Below the pieces are notes generated by a model, which worked only from the letters and a program-made list of their open reading frames with translations, ran no database searches and was not told where the DNA came from. A program made the position numbers and the translations under genes. A DNA stretch of 64,000 nucleotides from Humulus lupulus (taxonomy: Eukaryota; Streptophyta; Magnoliopsida; Rosales; Cannabaceae), in contig NC_084798.1 of the NCBI RefSeq assembly GCF_963169125.1, positions 170,219,980-170,283,979 on the forward strand. The letters run 5' to 3'. Positions 1 through 10,827 of the stretch are shown here, one piece after another (positions within the stretch are counted from its first letter, which is position 1; every line of letters starts with the position of its first letter).

Positions 1-1258
1 ATGTCATTTTCGGCCGGCCCGCATTAGTCGAGTTCGGGGCTATCACCTCCATCTGTCATCTTTGCATAAAGTTCTCTTGCGACAACGGAGGGGTGGGGAC
101 TGTCCGGGGAGATCAGAAGAGCGCCCGAAAGTGCTACCACGTGTCCACCCGACCAATATACATGGTCCGGGATGAACCCTTCAAGGACTTCTTCGACCCG
201 GTTCCCCCCCCCCCTGCTGAGAAAGTGATCTGGGAAGAAGATGAACTGAACCCGAGGATAGGAGACGAGCGCGTCTTGGAGCCCATGGACGAGATTGAGG
301 AGGTGTGCATTAGTAACACCGATCCAACCAGGGTCATTCAAGTCGGGAAAAATCTGCCAGCAGAGGTCCGGGCCGCCATAATCTCCCAAGTTAAGGAGAA
401 CCAAGATATTCTGGCCTGGTCTCACTCGGATCGACCACAACATCATCTGCCATGCATTGAATATCGACCCGAACGTGACCTCGGTGCGCCAAAAACGCAG
501 GCCCTTGGGAACGGAGAGGGCCGAGGCCCTCAAGCTGGAAGTAGAGAAGCTGTCATCAATCAACTTCATACGCGAGGTTGTATACCCCGTGTGGCTGGCC
601 AACCCCGTTCTGGTGCCAAAACCGAACAGAACGTGGAGAACGTGAATCAATTTCACGGATCTCAACAAGGCTTGTCCGAAGGATTGTTTCTCGCTTCCCC
701 AGATCGACCAAATGGTGGATGCGACATCTGGGTATGAGATCTTAAGCTTCATAGACGCTTACTCCGGCTACAATCAGATTTCCATGCATGTGGCAAATCA
801 GGAACACACCAGTTTCCAAACCGACAAGGGAATATACTGCTACATCGTCGCCCTTCGGGCTGAAAAACCTCGGGGCAACCTATAATAGGCTCGTCAATCA
901 AATGTTCCGGGCCCAGCTGGGGCGAAACATGGAATTCTATATCGATGATATGCTGGTCAAGTCCAAGACATCCGGGAAGCATTCGGACGACCTGGCCGAA
1001 GCTTTCGCAGTCATTCAGAAGTACGGAATGAAGCTGAATCCCAAGAAATGCACTTTCAGCGTTGCTTCTGAGAAGTTCCTGGGCTTCATAGTGAGCTTCC
1101 GAGGAATAGAATCTAATCCAAATAAGATCAAGGCACTGGTTGATATGCCCTCTCCCCGGAAGCATAAGGACGTGCAAAGTCTAACCGGGCGGATAGCCGC
1201 CTTAAGCCGGTTCATCTCCAAAGCCACAGACAAGTGCATCCCATTCTTAAACGTCCTT
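1..1258 (+). pseudogene. pol: Tat pol: protease end and reverse transcriptase
   Basis: The frame starting near position 13 reads the protease tail (GRPALVEFGA, then GTVRGDQ), then an acidic linker. The reading moves to another frame near 430 (NIDPNVTSVRQKRRPLG, start of RT) and to a third near 850, just before PFGLKNLGAT. RT motifs in order are LVPKPNRTWRT, NFTDLNKACPKD, FIDAYSGYNQI, PFGLKN, the catalytic YIDD box at 938-949, and KCTFSV..KFLGF. In-frame stops include TGA at 643-645. The protein would copy element RNA into cDNA inside virus-like particles. Core catalytic residues survive, so decay is by indels and nonsense changes rather than loss of the domain. Confidence 0.9.
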
Positions 1259-2380
1259 TGAGGAAGCCAATGATTTGAATGGTTAGTCGAATGAGAAGAA
1301 GCTTTTCAAAAGCTGAAAGAGCACCTGGCCCAAGCGTCGATCCTGGCAAAGCTGGTGGACGGGGAGCCTCTGTACCTCTATCTGGCAGTGACCGAGCACG
1401 CGATCAGCGACGCATTGGTACGGGAGGAGGAAAGGACCCAGCTCCCGGTATACTACATGAGTAAACAATTATTGGGCGCTGAGTCTTGATATCCGCTAAT
1501 CAAAAAACTGACTTTTTGACTGTTGATGGCGTCCCGAAAACTCTGGCCTTACTTCCAGGCCCACGCCATAAAAATCCTGACCAACCACCCCCTGCGGCAA
1601 GTGTTACAGAAGCCCGAGTCGTCGGGAAGACTCCTAAAGTGGGCCATGGAACTAAGTCAGTTCGATATAGCCTACATTCTTAGGGTCTCCATCAAGGGGC
1701 AAGCCCTAGCCGACTTCATCGTGGAGTGTTCCGGGATATCCCAGGGGGACGATCCCACAGCCCCCGCGGCGCCCGTGTGGAAGGTGTTCGTGGACAGGAC
1801 CTCGAATGAGAATGGGGTTGGGGCTGGGATCATCTTGGTATCACCCCAGGGGCACCAGTTGCAAAACGCCCTGCATTTCCAATTCAAGGCATCAAACAAT
1901 GAAGCTGAGCACGAAGCCGTGCTGGCCGGGCTGCGCCTGGCCCGGGAAGTAGGGGCAACGAACCTGGAGATCTACAACGATTCCCAGCTGGTCGTCAGGC
2001 AAGTCTCGGGGGAATATCAAACCAAAGGAGAGAGAATGGCGGCTTATGTGACTCAGACGAGAGAGATGGTGCAGGCGTTCAAAAAGCACTCCATCGGCCA
2101 GATCCCCAGAGAGCAAAATGTGTTCGCGGACACACTAGCAAAGCTGGCCACCGACACCAAAGCAGAGCTGGCCGGATTAGTCCCTGTTAACCATCTCCCC
2201 ATCCAAATCATCCGAGCCTCCGCAATCAATGCCATTGATGACCACTCAACGTCTTGGATGGGACCTCTTATCTGCCAGGAAGCTTCAGTACCAGGTCCAC
2301 AGATATGTCATGATGGACGGAAAACTCTATCGCTGGGAGTTGTCCATGCCTTACCTCAGGGTGTGTCCGGGATAGAACTA
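1259..2380 (+). pseudogene. pol: Tat pol: degenerate RNase H plus second (archaeal-type) RNase H
   Basis: This continues in the last RT frame but opens with several stops (1259, 1271, 1486 and nearby). A first RNase H-like stretch (LYLYLAVTEHAISDALVREE, YYMSKQLLGAE, TNHPLRQVLQ) lacks the first catalytic Asp. It is followed from about 1770 by a full RNase H with all four acidic positions visible: VFVDRTSN, NNEAEHEAVLAGL, YNDSQLVV and FADTLAKLA. The tandem arrangement of a decayed and an acquired RNase H is typical of Tat elements. The frame is open from 1523 to 2524. Its role would be RNA removal during reverse transcription. Confidence 0.9.
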
Positions 2381-3448
2381 AGAGCCATCATGCACGAAGT
2401 GCACGAAGGCTTCTGCGGAGATCATACAACCAGACCCAGTCTGTCCAAAAAGATCCTGCGCCAAGGATATTTCTGGCCAACCATGAAGAAAGATTGTATC
2501 GACTACGTCTGCAAGTGCGAATAGTGCCAAAGATACGCAAAGGTCCCGCGGGCCCCGCCGACAGAGATAACCTTGATGACTAGCCCCTGGCCTTTCGCGG
2601 TGTGGGGGATCGATCTGGTAGGATCGCTCCCGACCGGGAAAGGAGGAGTGAAATACGCCATCGTGGTCGTCGACTACTATACCAAGTGGGTTGAGGCGGA
2701 GCCCATGAACATGATCACTTCGAAGAAGGCCCTAGATTTCGTCATCAACAATATAGTGTGTTGATACGGCCTCCCCTATAAAATTGTATCCGATAACGGG
2801 AAGCAGTTCGACAGCATCCACTTCATAGATTTTTGTGAGAGACATGGAATCGTCAAAAGCTTCTCCGAGGTCGCTAGGCCCCAAGCAAACGGGCAGGAGG
2901 AAGCCGTCAACAAAATCTTGAAAGGGATGCTAAAGAAAAAACTCCAAGCCTGCAAGAGCAAATGGCCCGAAGAGCTACCCCGCGTGTTGTGGGCTTACTG
3001 GACCACCGAGAGGACATCCACCGGGCACACTCCTTACTCCATGGTCTATGGATGCAAAGTCGTCATCCCCATCGAAATGACCATCCCGTCCCACCGAAGA
3101 GACACGTATGATCCCGCCCAGAACAACGCTTTACTCCAGGAATCACTAGATCTCATCGAGGAGATCCAGGAGGAGTCGCAAGTGTAGCTGAAGATGTACC
3201 AAGGTAAGATCGCACGGCATTTCAACTCAAAAGTAAAAAGCAGAAGGTTTGGAACCAGCGACTTAGTCCTGCAAAGAGTCTTCCCTGCTACTCAAGATCC
3301 GGGAGAAGGGGTTCTGGGCCCGAATTAGGAAGGGCCATACGAGATCCAACATGAAGTGTGCCCCGGGACGTACCGCTTAAAGCGGCTCGATGGCTTGGAA
3401 GTCCCAAGAGCCTGGAACGCAGAACATCTCCGTAAATACTATCAGTAG
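2381..3448 (+). pseudogene. pol: Tat pol: integrase
   Basis: The zinc-binding HHCC region begins at HEVHEGFCGDH and ends CKCE-stop-CQRYAK, with TAG at 2522-2524 between the cysteines. The catalytic core shows the D,D,E triad: GIDLVGSLP, then VSDNGKQFDS, then the E in ANGQEEAVNKIL. The C-terminal part (HFNSKVKSRRF...GTYRLKRLDG...HLRKYYQ) ends with TAG near 3448. Further stops replace Arg near 2762, follow ESQV near 3185 and replace Trp near 3328. All lie in one frame, so this part was lost by point changes. No chromodomain is present, which fits Tat rather than a chromovirus. Confidence 0.9.
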
Positions 3449-3641
3449 TCAGGAGAACGTGTTCCAATTTTGTATTTTCGTTGTAAATAATGTACGCCTC
3501 AGGGTGATCCCTTAAATAATAAAAATGGTGTGTGCAAAACGCCATAAAGAAACGTTATCAATCAATGAAAATTTTACTCAAGTGACCCCAAACCAGTCTC
3601 TGCTCACTTGTGGGGGGTATCCCGGGTATGAGCAAATACCA
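3449..3641 (+). other. Tat 3' untranslated segment between integrase and tandem array
   Basis: Non-coding spacer after the integrase stop. It holds an A/T-rich stretch with AATAATAAA near 3516 and a G-run (GTGGGGGG near 3611) just before the repeats begin. I see no gene. Confidence 0.5.
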
Positions 3642-4431
3642 GGCGGGGCGCAAGCCTCAGGCTAGTCCCAGCCCGGACCAACAATGTCCGGGGATACAAA
3701 CCCCATGGGACCAAGCCTTAGGCTGGTCCTACCCAGGACAAACGATGTCCGGGGGTATAAATTAAGAGGACCAAGCCTCAGGCTGGTCCCACCCCGGACG
3801 AACGATGTTCGGGGGTTACGAACCCCGTGGGACCAAGCCTCAGGCTGGTCCCACCCCGGACGAACGATGTCTGGGGGTGTAAATTAAGAGGACCAAGCCT
3901 CAGGCCGGTCCCACCCCAGACGAGCGATGTCCGGGGGTATAAATTAAGAGGACCAAGCCTCAAGCTGGTCCCACCCCGGACGAACGATGTTTGGGGGATA
4001 CAAACCCCGGGGGACCAAGCCTCAAGCTGGAACCGCCCTTGACAAACAATGTCCGGGGGTATAAATTAAGAGGACCAAGCCTGAGGCTGGTCCCACCCCG
4101 GACGAATGATGTCCGAGGGTGTAAATTAAGAGGACCAAGCCTCAGGCTAGTCCCACCCCGGACGAACAATGTCCGGGGATGTAAATTAAGTGGACCAAGC
4201 CTCAGGCTGGTCCTGTCCCGGACGAACGATGTCCGGGGGTATAAATAAAGAGGACCAAGCCTCAGGTCAGTCCCACCCCGGACGAACGATGTCTGGGGGT
4301 ATGAATAAAGAGGACCAAGCCCCACGCTGGTCCCACCCCGAATGAACGATGTTCGGGGTATAAATTAAGAGGACCAAGCCTCAGGCTGGTCCCACCCCGG
4401 ACGAACGATGTCTGGGGGTATAATGCATCCG
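3642..4431. repeat. Tandem array, about 13 units of 59-62 bp, two hairpins per unit
   Basis: Each unit contains the near-palindrome GGACCAAGCCTCAGGCTGG followed by TCC, and the inverted repeat CCCCGGAC-GAACGAT-GTCCGGGG, joined by a short A/T spacer (TATAAATTAAGA). Unit starts (CCAAGCCT or variant) fall near 3650, 3710, 3768, 3832, 3892, 3952, 4013, 4073, 4133, 4193, 4253, 4313 and 4372. Most intervals are exactly 60 bp. Two or more units replace the spacer with ACAAACCCC/ACGAACCCC-type sequence. The array lies between the 3' end of pol (+) and the 3' end of the antisense gene (-). Tat/Ogre 3' regions are known to build tandem repeats. Confidence 0.95.
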
Positions 4432-4794
4432 GTATGCCCCAGGGCAAGGCCGTGGTCTGCGACTAGTAGAGTAAGGGAACCAGGTTTAGCAATAAACTAT
4501 CTGAACCTTGTTGGTCCAGGCCATCAGGTTTTCAAAGTTAAAAATTAGGAGGGTAGGATTGAGACAATTTGACAAGCTAAAGTCATAATTAGTCTAGTCC
4601 AGGTCGTTGGAACCGGGACCAAACCCTCAGAATCAGTCATGCACGGTGATAAAAGAAAATTTCTAAGGGATAACAGAAATAACATAAACCAGAGGAAGCA
4701 ATACAAATTTTCTTGGACGCATAAGCGTCCGAAAAAGTTATTACAAAATTTTAAAAAAAAAGAAAGAGAAAAGAGGCGAGGTGAAGATCCGGGC
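4432..4794 (-). other. Spacer, probable 3' UTR of the antisense gene
   Basis: Lies between the tandem array and the antisense stop codon (4795-4797). It is A-rich on the + strand around 4745-4770, so T-rich on the transcribed - strand. No coding potential is seen on either strand. Confidence 0.4.
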
Positions 4795-5358
4795 CTAGGC
4801 TTCATCCTCTAGAAGCTCCGCGTCTTCCTTCTCCTTGGCCTCGAATTCAGCCCTCTTCGAGTCCGAGTCGGGAAAGATCAGGAGGTTCATGCTTTTATCC
4901 TTGCGCCAAGCCATGTAGATGGCCTCCTCAAAGGTGACGTGCAACAAGTCGTCTGCCCGCTCCTTTCCGCGGCGGGCCTCCTCATGCGCCATCATCTCCA
5001 CACGAAGAGAGCCATCCAACTCATGGACCCGGGCCTCCAAGCTTTGGAACTTCTCCCCGTCCCGGATGGACTGAGCCGCAGCTGCTTCTAGAAGGGTCGC
5101 CATCTCGTTAGCCTCAGTTTCTTTTCGGGACATGACCTCTTCAAGCCCGACCTTGACTCGGTCGAACTTTGCGCGGTCTGCGTCGGCCTGAGCAACCGCT
5201 TTGTTCAAGGTCTCTCGAGCCTGGGCCGTCTCCTTGGCCAGGGCCTCCTTGGCGGCCTCCCTTTGATTCACGGCCGCCTCCAGCTCCAGCTTGAGCGTCT
5301 CCATCTTCATGGCCGCCTCGGCCACCAGGTCAGCATTCCGATGGGACAGCAGAGCATC
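4795..5358 (-). pseudogene. Antisense Tat gene, last exon: coiled-coil domain
   Basis: An open exon of 187 codons ending TAG at 4795-4797. The acceptor on the - strand reads TTTGCTTTGTTCCAG, with the exon starting at 5358 (GAT). Phase 0 matches the preceding exon. The product is a long charged coiled coil (METLKLELEAAVNQREAAKE, then repeated EAAAAQ/EARVHELDG heptads) with an acidic tail. Alone among the exons it is undamaged. In the whole gene it would give a C-terminal dimerisation stalk. The function of the family is unknown; proteins with an N-terminal Transposase_28-like region and C-terminal coiled coil are common extra products of Tat-type elements. Confidence 0.7.
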
Positions 5359-5422
5359 CTGGAACAAAGCAAAGTTAAAGATTCCTTACAAACAAATAAA
5401 AAAAAACACGAAGCAAACATAC

Positions 5423-5850
5423 AGCGGTGGCCTGATGGCTGAGGGCCTGGGAGATGAACAGCATGTCCGGGTTGGCGATGGTGGCATACCGTTTGAGTTG
5501 GAGGTTGGACATGGTGTTCCTCACCTGGTCCAACAAGTCCGCCGCAAAAGGGGCCTTGTCCTGCCCCAGCTTAGGGCGAAAGCTCGTCTCGACGGCTGGC
5601 CGATCCATGATCAGCTGGGGGACGCTGAAAGCCGTCGGGCGCTTAACGAACTCAGCCTGACAACGAATCGTCAGGGCCTTGTACGTCTCATCTCTCCTTT
5701 CCCGGCCACTCTCCCAGGTCTGGGAAATGAGCCAGGACTGCTCGTCCCACAAGACGGCTTCCCCCTCCTCGGGTAGTGCTGGATGTATGGGGAGGGTCGG
5801 TAATGCGGGAATCTCCTTCGTGGTGAGGCGCTTTACCCGTTTGACTCACC
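5423..5850 (-). pseudogene. Antisense Tat gene, exon 4 (downstream half)
   Basis: Second half of an exon split by the solo LTR at 5856-9655. Open from about 5840 down to the donor (ACCGCT followed by GTATGT at 5422), in phase 0 with the last exon. The product contains TLPIHPALPEEGEAV, LWDEQSWLISQTWE and LIMDRPAVETSFRPKLGQDK. One base appears to be missing in the run TCAAACGGG near 5843, because the frame read through the other half is off by one. Removing the LTR and one GGCTA copy restores continuity apart from that indel. Confidence 0.65.
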
Positions 5851-5855
5851 GGCTA
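5851..5855. repeat. Target-site duplication GGCTA (left)
   Basis: GGCTA immediately precedes TGTAACG at 5856 and is repeated exactly at 9656-9660, directly after CGTTACA. It marks the insertion ends of the 3.8 kb solo LTR. Confidence 0.95.
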
Positions 5856-8800
5856 TGTAACGACCCGAATTTTCAAGACTCGATAATGCGGAAATATAAA
5901 TGTTTTCATTTAACAAAATGTCTTAAAAACCCGTATAAAAAATAACTTTTTAAAAAGTCGTATGGCCATACTTAACATTTAGTTTCAACATATTTTATAA
6001 AGAGTAGAGTGAGCCTAGTTTAGGAAAATTACACAACATTTCCAAAAATAAAACGGCTTCCCAAAAGGTCGGTCCACATGTACATTTGCAAGGAAGACTC
6101 CAGCGCTCACTGCTCTGCCTTGCCCTTGCTCTTACCTACAACATGAAACAACTAGGTAAGCGAAAACGCTTAGTAAGATCAACTTTCAAACAAAGCATGT
6201 AGAGAATTAGGGTTCCGGACCCATCCGGACCCTAAACAATCAATTTCAAGAACGCTAAAGCGTCCTGGCAAACTTATGGTCATGCCTGATAACCAATGAT
6301 AAATTAATTCGTAACTAGATAAAAATCCTGCACTCAGAAAAATCCCAGAACAAGCAGGTATATTATATCACAACTATATCTTATCAACAATTATATCCCT
6401 GCACTCAGAAAATCCCAGAGCAAGCAGATATATTATATCACAACTATATCTTATCAACAATTATATCCCTGCACTCAGAAAATCCCAGAGCAAGCAGATA
6501 TATTATATCACCAAATAATTCGAGACCAACGCTCGACAATTTCCAACAATTCATGCGTAACGCGCCCTCCAACATAATTGCTAATCTGTAAAAGAGAACT
6601 GAGTCCCCACACTAAGATCTAGCCAATAAATATTCTCATCAAGGGTAACTATCGTATTACTTAGGGCATCGCTACATATTCAAGAGTGCAATCCAATTTA
6701 CACGGTTTTATGGAGACTTCTATGTTAATCAGTGGTTCTGGTGAGCAGCTGCCCCTAGGGTGTTCAACCTCACTCTATCTTGGCAACCCCTAGTATCTCT
6801 AGGCACTCTCACGGAATGGCCAATATTCACGGCTGCTATCCAGGAATAACTTATCAGAGCACTTGCTCGGATTCTAACCGTCCAATGATTAAGTAAGCAT
6901 GAGGGCCCCTAGGTCCCATTTATCTTGGCGCCCCTAGGTTTAACCAGCTTATCCTCATCTCATGGCCACTCGTCTCGGTAATGAACCGGACATAAATAAA
7001 ATCAAGCAGTGTGACGGGGATCAACCGTCTAGGATATGACGGACTTCTACCGTTCATATTTTCTAAATCAGCACTCACTAGACTAACGTCTCTAAGCAAC
7101 TTTCTATGACAGCCTATGTATATGCATGTATCCCTATACTAACATACAAGACAATAATCATTTCATGTTGCAGCCATACAATATAAGTTGACTTACTTGG
7201 AGTCCTTAGCGCTCAGCAAGTTTTCACCCTCCAACGTAGTTATCCATACAGTATACTCGGATTAATTATGGCACTCATAATTCATTATTATTATTTTGGG
7301 CAGTTTGGTCATTTTAATAAAAGTCATTTGTAAGGATTTACAATCCTTATTTGGTTTTAAACTTATTAAGGAAAGTTATACAAAATATTCGAGACTAAAC
7401 CTTAAGTCTCGGGGAGACCTATCCTAAGGTCTCGATACCTAGGCTCGGGTATCACAATGGTATTTCCCACAATCCGCTAAAAATCTTATTCTTTCCAGGT
7501 ATCGCTATTAACCCGCACTTTCGACTAGTCGGTTAAAATATGTAAGATTTTAGCCGGTATTATATCCAGAAAATACAAATAAATTGCATAATTATTTTTA
7601 AAGAAAATAAACTCTTTAAATTTTCCTTTTATTTTTCTTAAGGTTTTAATATCTAAAAATCGTTTTAAGAAAATTGCCTAATTTGTCTTAATTAGAAAAA
7701 CCGTTATAAATTTCTCATCTTGACTAATTAATTTTCCAAAAGCAATTAATCAATTTTACTTACTAGGAAAATAATTTATTTAATTATTTTTCTCAAAATA
7801 TAGGGTTTTAATCCCTCTTTTAATTTATTAACTATTAATAAATTAAATCTCTTATTTTTAGAAAGAATAAAAACTCTTTAATAAAAATAATTCATTTAAA
7901 CTCAAAGGGTAAATTTTAGTGAAAATATGATTTCAAGACTTACCATTTTATATCTTGAAATAAACAAAATTTTACTTTTTACCTTATGTTCCAAAATCTC
8001 ATTTTTACACTAAGTGTGAAAACCTATTTTTCACATTTTTAACTACATACTTCGTTAGTTCATAACTTGAAATTTACTTACCCAATTGTTACCAAAATTT
8101 CCCAATTCCATTTTTGTTATGCCATTTAGGTCTTTGAAAAATCTTAGGTCAAAATGAGCATTTTTTATTGGTGAAATCATTTTCCAACAATGAGGTAAAA
8201 ATGACATTATTTTCAAGTCCTTATTTTTTTTCAAACTTTGACAGTTAATAACTTTCAAACCGTTCAATATTTTCTTACCAAATTTTACAGTGGAATAATA
8301 GGGTATGCAAGTAATATGTCCACAAAATTTTAGAAAAAACTGGGTTCATTTGACCTATACAGTGGCTGTCCAAACTTGGTTCCAAAAATAAGAATACGAA
8401 AAAACAGTTTTTTACCTAATCTTTGAAATAGCATAACTTACTCATTTCTAAACATTTTTTTGTGTTTAAAAAGATCAATTTTATGTACTCAATCTGAACA
8501 ACATCACAGTACAATTTAATTTTACAAAAACAATATACAGTGGCTGCTTGACCCCTTGGAAGTCACAGCTCAAAACATGTTTTGTTTTAGGGTATCCTAC
8601 AAAACCCTTGGGGGTTTTGGTTCCCATTTTCAAAAATCAATACTCATGCATCATAAAAATTATTAAACAACTACCATAACCTTATTACATCATCAACAAG
8701 AAACTCTAAGCATTAGATATACAAAATAATGCTTAAAACTAAAAACCCTACAACAAAATCATCAAAAGTAAACTTTTTACCTCTTTGGTGTTCTTGCTTA

Positions 8801-9655
8801 AGGTTTGGACCTTCCTATAAGCTTTGAATCCTTCAAAACCTTTCAAAAACCCTAACAAACTTCCCCCAACAACATAGTCAATTAGCTATTTGAAACTCTA
8901 TGCTTAAAACTTTACAAAAGTCTAGATTAATGAAACTTTACCTTAGGGAAAACCCTTCCTAGACCAAGACTTAGCTTCCAAGTTTCTTTGGTGTTCTTGG
9001 GGTTGCAAATGGAGAGAACACTTGAGAGAGTCTTCAAAAAATCAGATGAGAGTGAATGAGGGAGGGAGAGTGGTCGGATTTGGGGGTTAGAATGGCTCAC
9101 ACAACTCTTCAAAATATCACAAAACACTTGAGTGCTTTTCTACCCACTTGCCCACTTGACTTCTTACACCTTTTTCACTCTCATTAAGTTTTAATCACCA
9201 AACTTACTATTAATTAATTAAATTAAATGTCTCTCATATTTAATTTAATTAACCACAAAATAAAATTTAACCTAAGGTCCATTCATGGAATAAAATTCCC
9301 CATTTCGGCAAAATTAGGCATTTACCACAAAATGCCTTAAAATTTCCATTTTCTTTTATGTTTATTATTTTTGACCAAACTTTAACTTTTATGAATGTAT
9401 TTTATGCCCAAAATATAATTGCCATGATTTTTCATTTTATTTTCCGAGATTTTTACCCGATCAGGGTTTTTGTGTCGGTCCAGGACCGAAAGTCTTATCT
9501 TGACTTTTAAAATCACAAAATTCATATTTTGGCTAGCAATAACTCATGGAATACTTACAAACAAAATATAATATTATTTAAAATAATATTCTTAACCCGG
9601 GGGAAAAATCCCGACCCGAGTCGTTTAAAGGTACCCAAAAACGTAGGACGTTACA
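5856..9655 (-). mobile_element. Solo LTR, 3800 bp, large gypsy family
   Basis: Starts TGTAACGACCCG and ends GGACGTTACA, so the termini form a 7-bp inverted repeat TGTAACG/CGTTACA. It is flanked by exact GGCTA duplications. No gag or pol motif is visible in six frames and there is no internal LTR boundary, so I call it a solo LTR left by LTR-LTR recombination. Orientation is inferred: the segment GCTCTTACCTACAACATG near 6130 is the reverse complement of a GTTGTAGGTAAGAGC-type motif seen on the + strand in the solo LTRs at 42514 and 58532. It is AT-rich, unlike its GC-rich host, and splits exon 4 of the antisense Tat gene. Confidence 0.88.
6327..6511. repeat. Tandem repeat, about 70 bp x 2.6, inside the solo LTR
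   Basis: CCTGCACTCAG recurs at 6327, 6398 and 6468, with nearly identical following sequence (AGCAAGCAGATATATTATAT and CAACTATATCTTATCAACAA). The first copy carries a few differences and the last is partial. Confidence 0.9.
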
Positions 9656-9660
9656 GGCTA
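9656..9660. repeat. Target-site duplication GGCTA (right)
   Basis: Exact partner of 5851-5855, adjacent to the CGTTACA end of the solo LTR. Confidence 0.95.
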
Positions 9661-10020
9661 CTCCAGCTCGCCTCATCTGGGGACTCTTGTTCCCGGTCTC
9701 GGCCTCCGCCGCGCCCAAGTCCAAGACCCTCTTCCCGGAACTCTGGCTTACTGCGGGTTCTGGCTCCAGATCGATCACTAGGGATTAGGCAAGGCCGGGG
9801 ACGGCGGCTGGGTCCACGGCCGTGACAGGGACCGCGACAATTGCACCCTCGTCAGGTAGAGGATCTGCCCCTGGCATCTGCTTGTTGTGGGAAAGGTCAG
9901 GGCCCGGCGCCTCTGATTTTTTCTTGGCAGCCTTTTTTGCTGTGACCTTGGCTGCCCTCGCGGCTCGGGCTTCGAGGAGTTGCCTCATCTTGTCCACGGG
10001 GGTAGACATGCCAGAGTCTC
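9661..10020 (-). pseudogene. Antisense Tat gene, exon 4 (upstream half)
   Basis: The acceptor on the - strand is TTTGTTGTAG, exon from 10020. It reads DSGMSTPVDKMRQLLEARAA, a lysine-rich segment (KVTAKKAAKKKSE, possibly a nuclear localisation signal), then PAAVPGLA, a TAA stop at 9785-9787, and continues in the same frame (VIDLEPEPAVSQSSG) to the solo-LTR insertion. Exon 3 ends with one base and this exon supplies the two that complete a Gly codon, so the join is in phase. It is disordered and low-complexity in character. Confidence 0.65.
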
Positions 10021-10362
10021 CTACAACAAACGCAAATGAAAAAGAGTTAGTACGATTAAACAAGAAAATAGACGTCAAAACTAAGAGTGACCCGGGACGA
10101 ACCCTCATCAAAGCCCCGGGCGTGACTCAACTCATCTATCGCAAAAAAGTAGACTTGATCCCCCATGTCGTCCAGGTTCAAGAAATTCCCTTACTGAAGG
10201 AACCCGGACAAAAACATGAGAACTTCCGAGCCTACGGGAACGGGAGACGAAGGTCTCATCTCCCAGTCAGCCCCGAACGCGGGGCCTCGAAGTGCTAGCC
10301 TATCCCTAGCTAAGTCCCCAACTTGGGGAGCATAAGTTAAGATCAAAGGTGAGTTACCTCAC

Positions 10363-10701
10363 CCTGATATGCTAGCCTCGGGGTACCCGTGCTCGGCAGG
10401 GCCTCCTCGAAGAGGGCTTCCAGCTCCTCTGAAGCGGCCGCCTCTGTCTGGGCCAAGTCCCTCTTCCACTTGGCCGCGTCCGCTCGTGCCGCAGCCTCCA
10501 CCTCCGCGATGTGCTCCAGGGCCAGCTGCTCCCTTATGATGGCATTCTTCTCACACTAAATTCCCCGAAGGCTCGAGACGACGATAGTCTGGTGGGCCGC
10601 GAGCATCCCAACTAGTCATAGGTTGTCCGTATTGACGTAGCCTCCTACGTCCAGGACTTCTGCGCTTAGCCCGGGTAAAACCTCCTCCGGTCCAAGATGA
10701 A
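10363..10701 (-). pseudogene. Antisense Tat gene, exon 3: coiled-coil segment
   Basis: The acceptor is CCTCTCACCCAG, with the exon from 10701. The donor is at 10362 (CAGG followed by GTGAGG). The first two bases complete the Val codon left open by exon 2. The frame reads HLGPEEVLPGLSAEVLDVGG and then an Ala/Glu-rich heptad region (QLALEHIAEVEAAARADAAK, QTEAAASEELEALFEE). Two in-frame stops break it: TGA at 10616-10618 and TAG at 10556-10558. It was too broken to appear as a long ORF and was found by following the splice phase. Confidence 0.6.
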
Positions 10702-10827
10702 CTGGGTGAGAGGAATATGGGAAAAAGGTCCTGCCACCCAAAGTAACACGTTGAGAAACAAAAAAAAAAAAAAAAAGAGGAAAAGAAAAAGAAAAATCAG
10801 CCAGCTAAGGGTCAGGGAAGCACTTAC

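Noticed and set aside
3642..4431. CRISPR-like array
   Set aside because: Regular palindromic units, but the whole unit repeats with no unique spacers, and the setting is a plant retrotransposon.
3684..4447. Overlapping ORFs with GPSLRLVPPRTNDVRG-type repeats on both strands
   Set aside because: They follow the 60-bp tandem unit (60 is a multiple of 3, so frames stay open). No start context or domain supports a protein.
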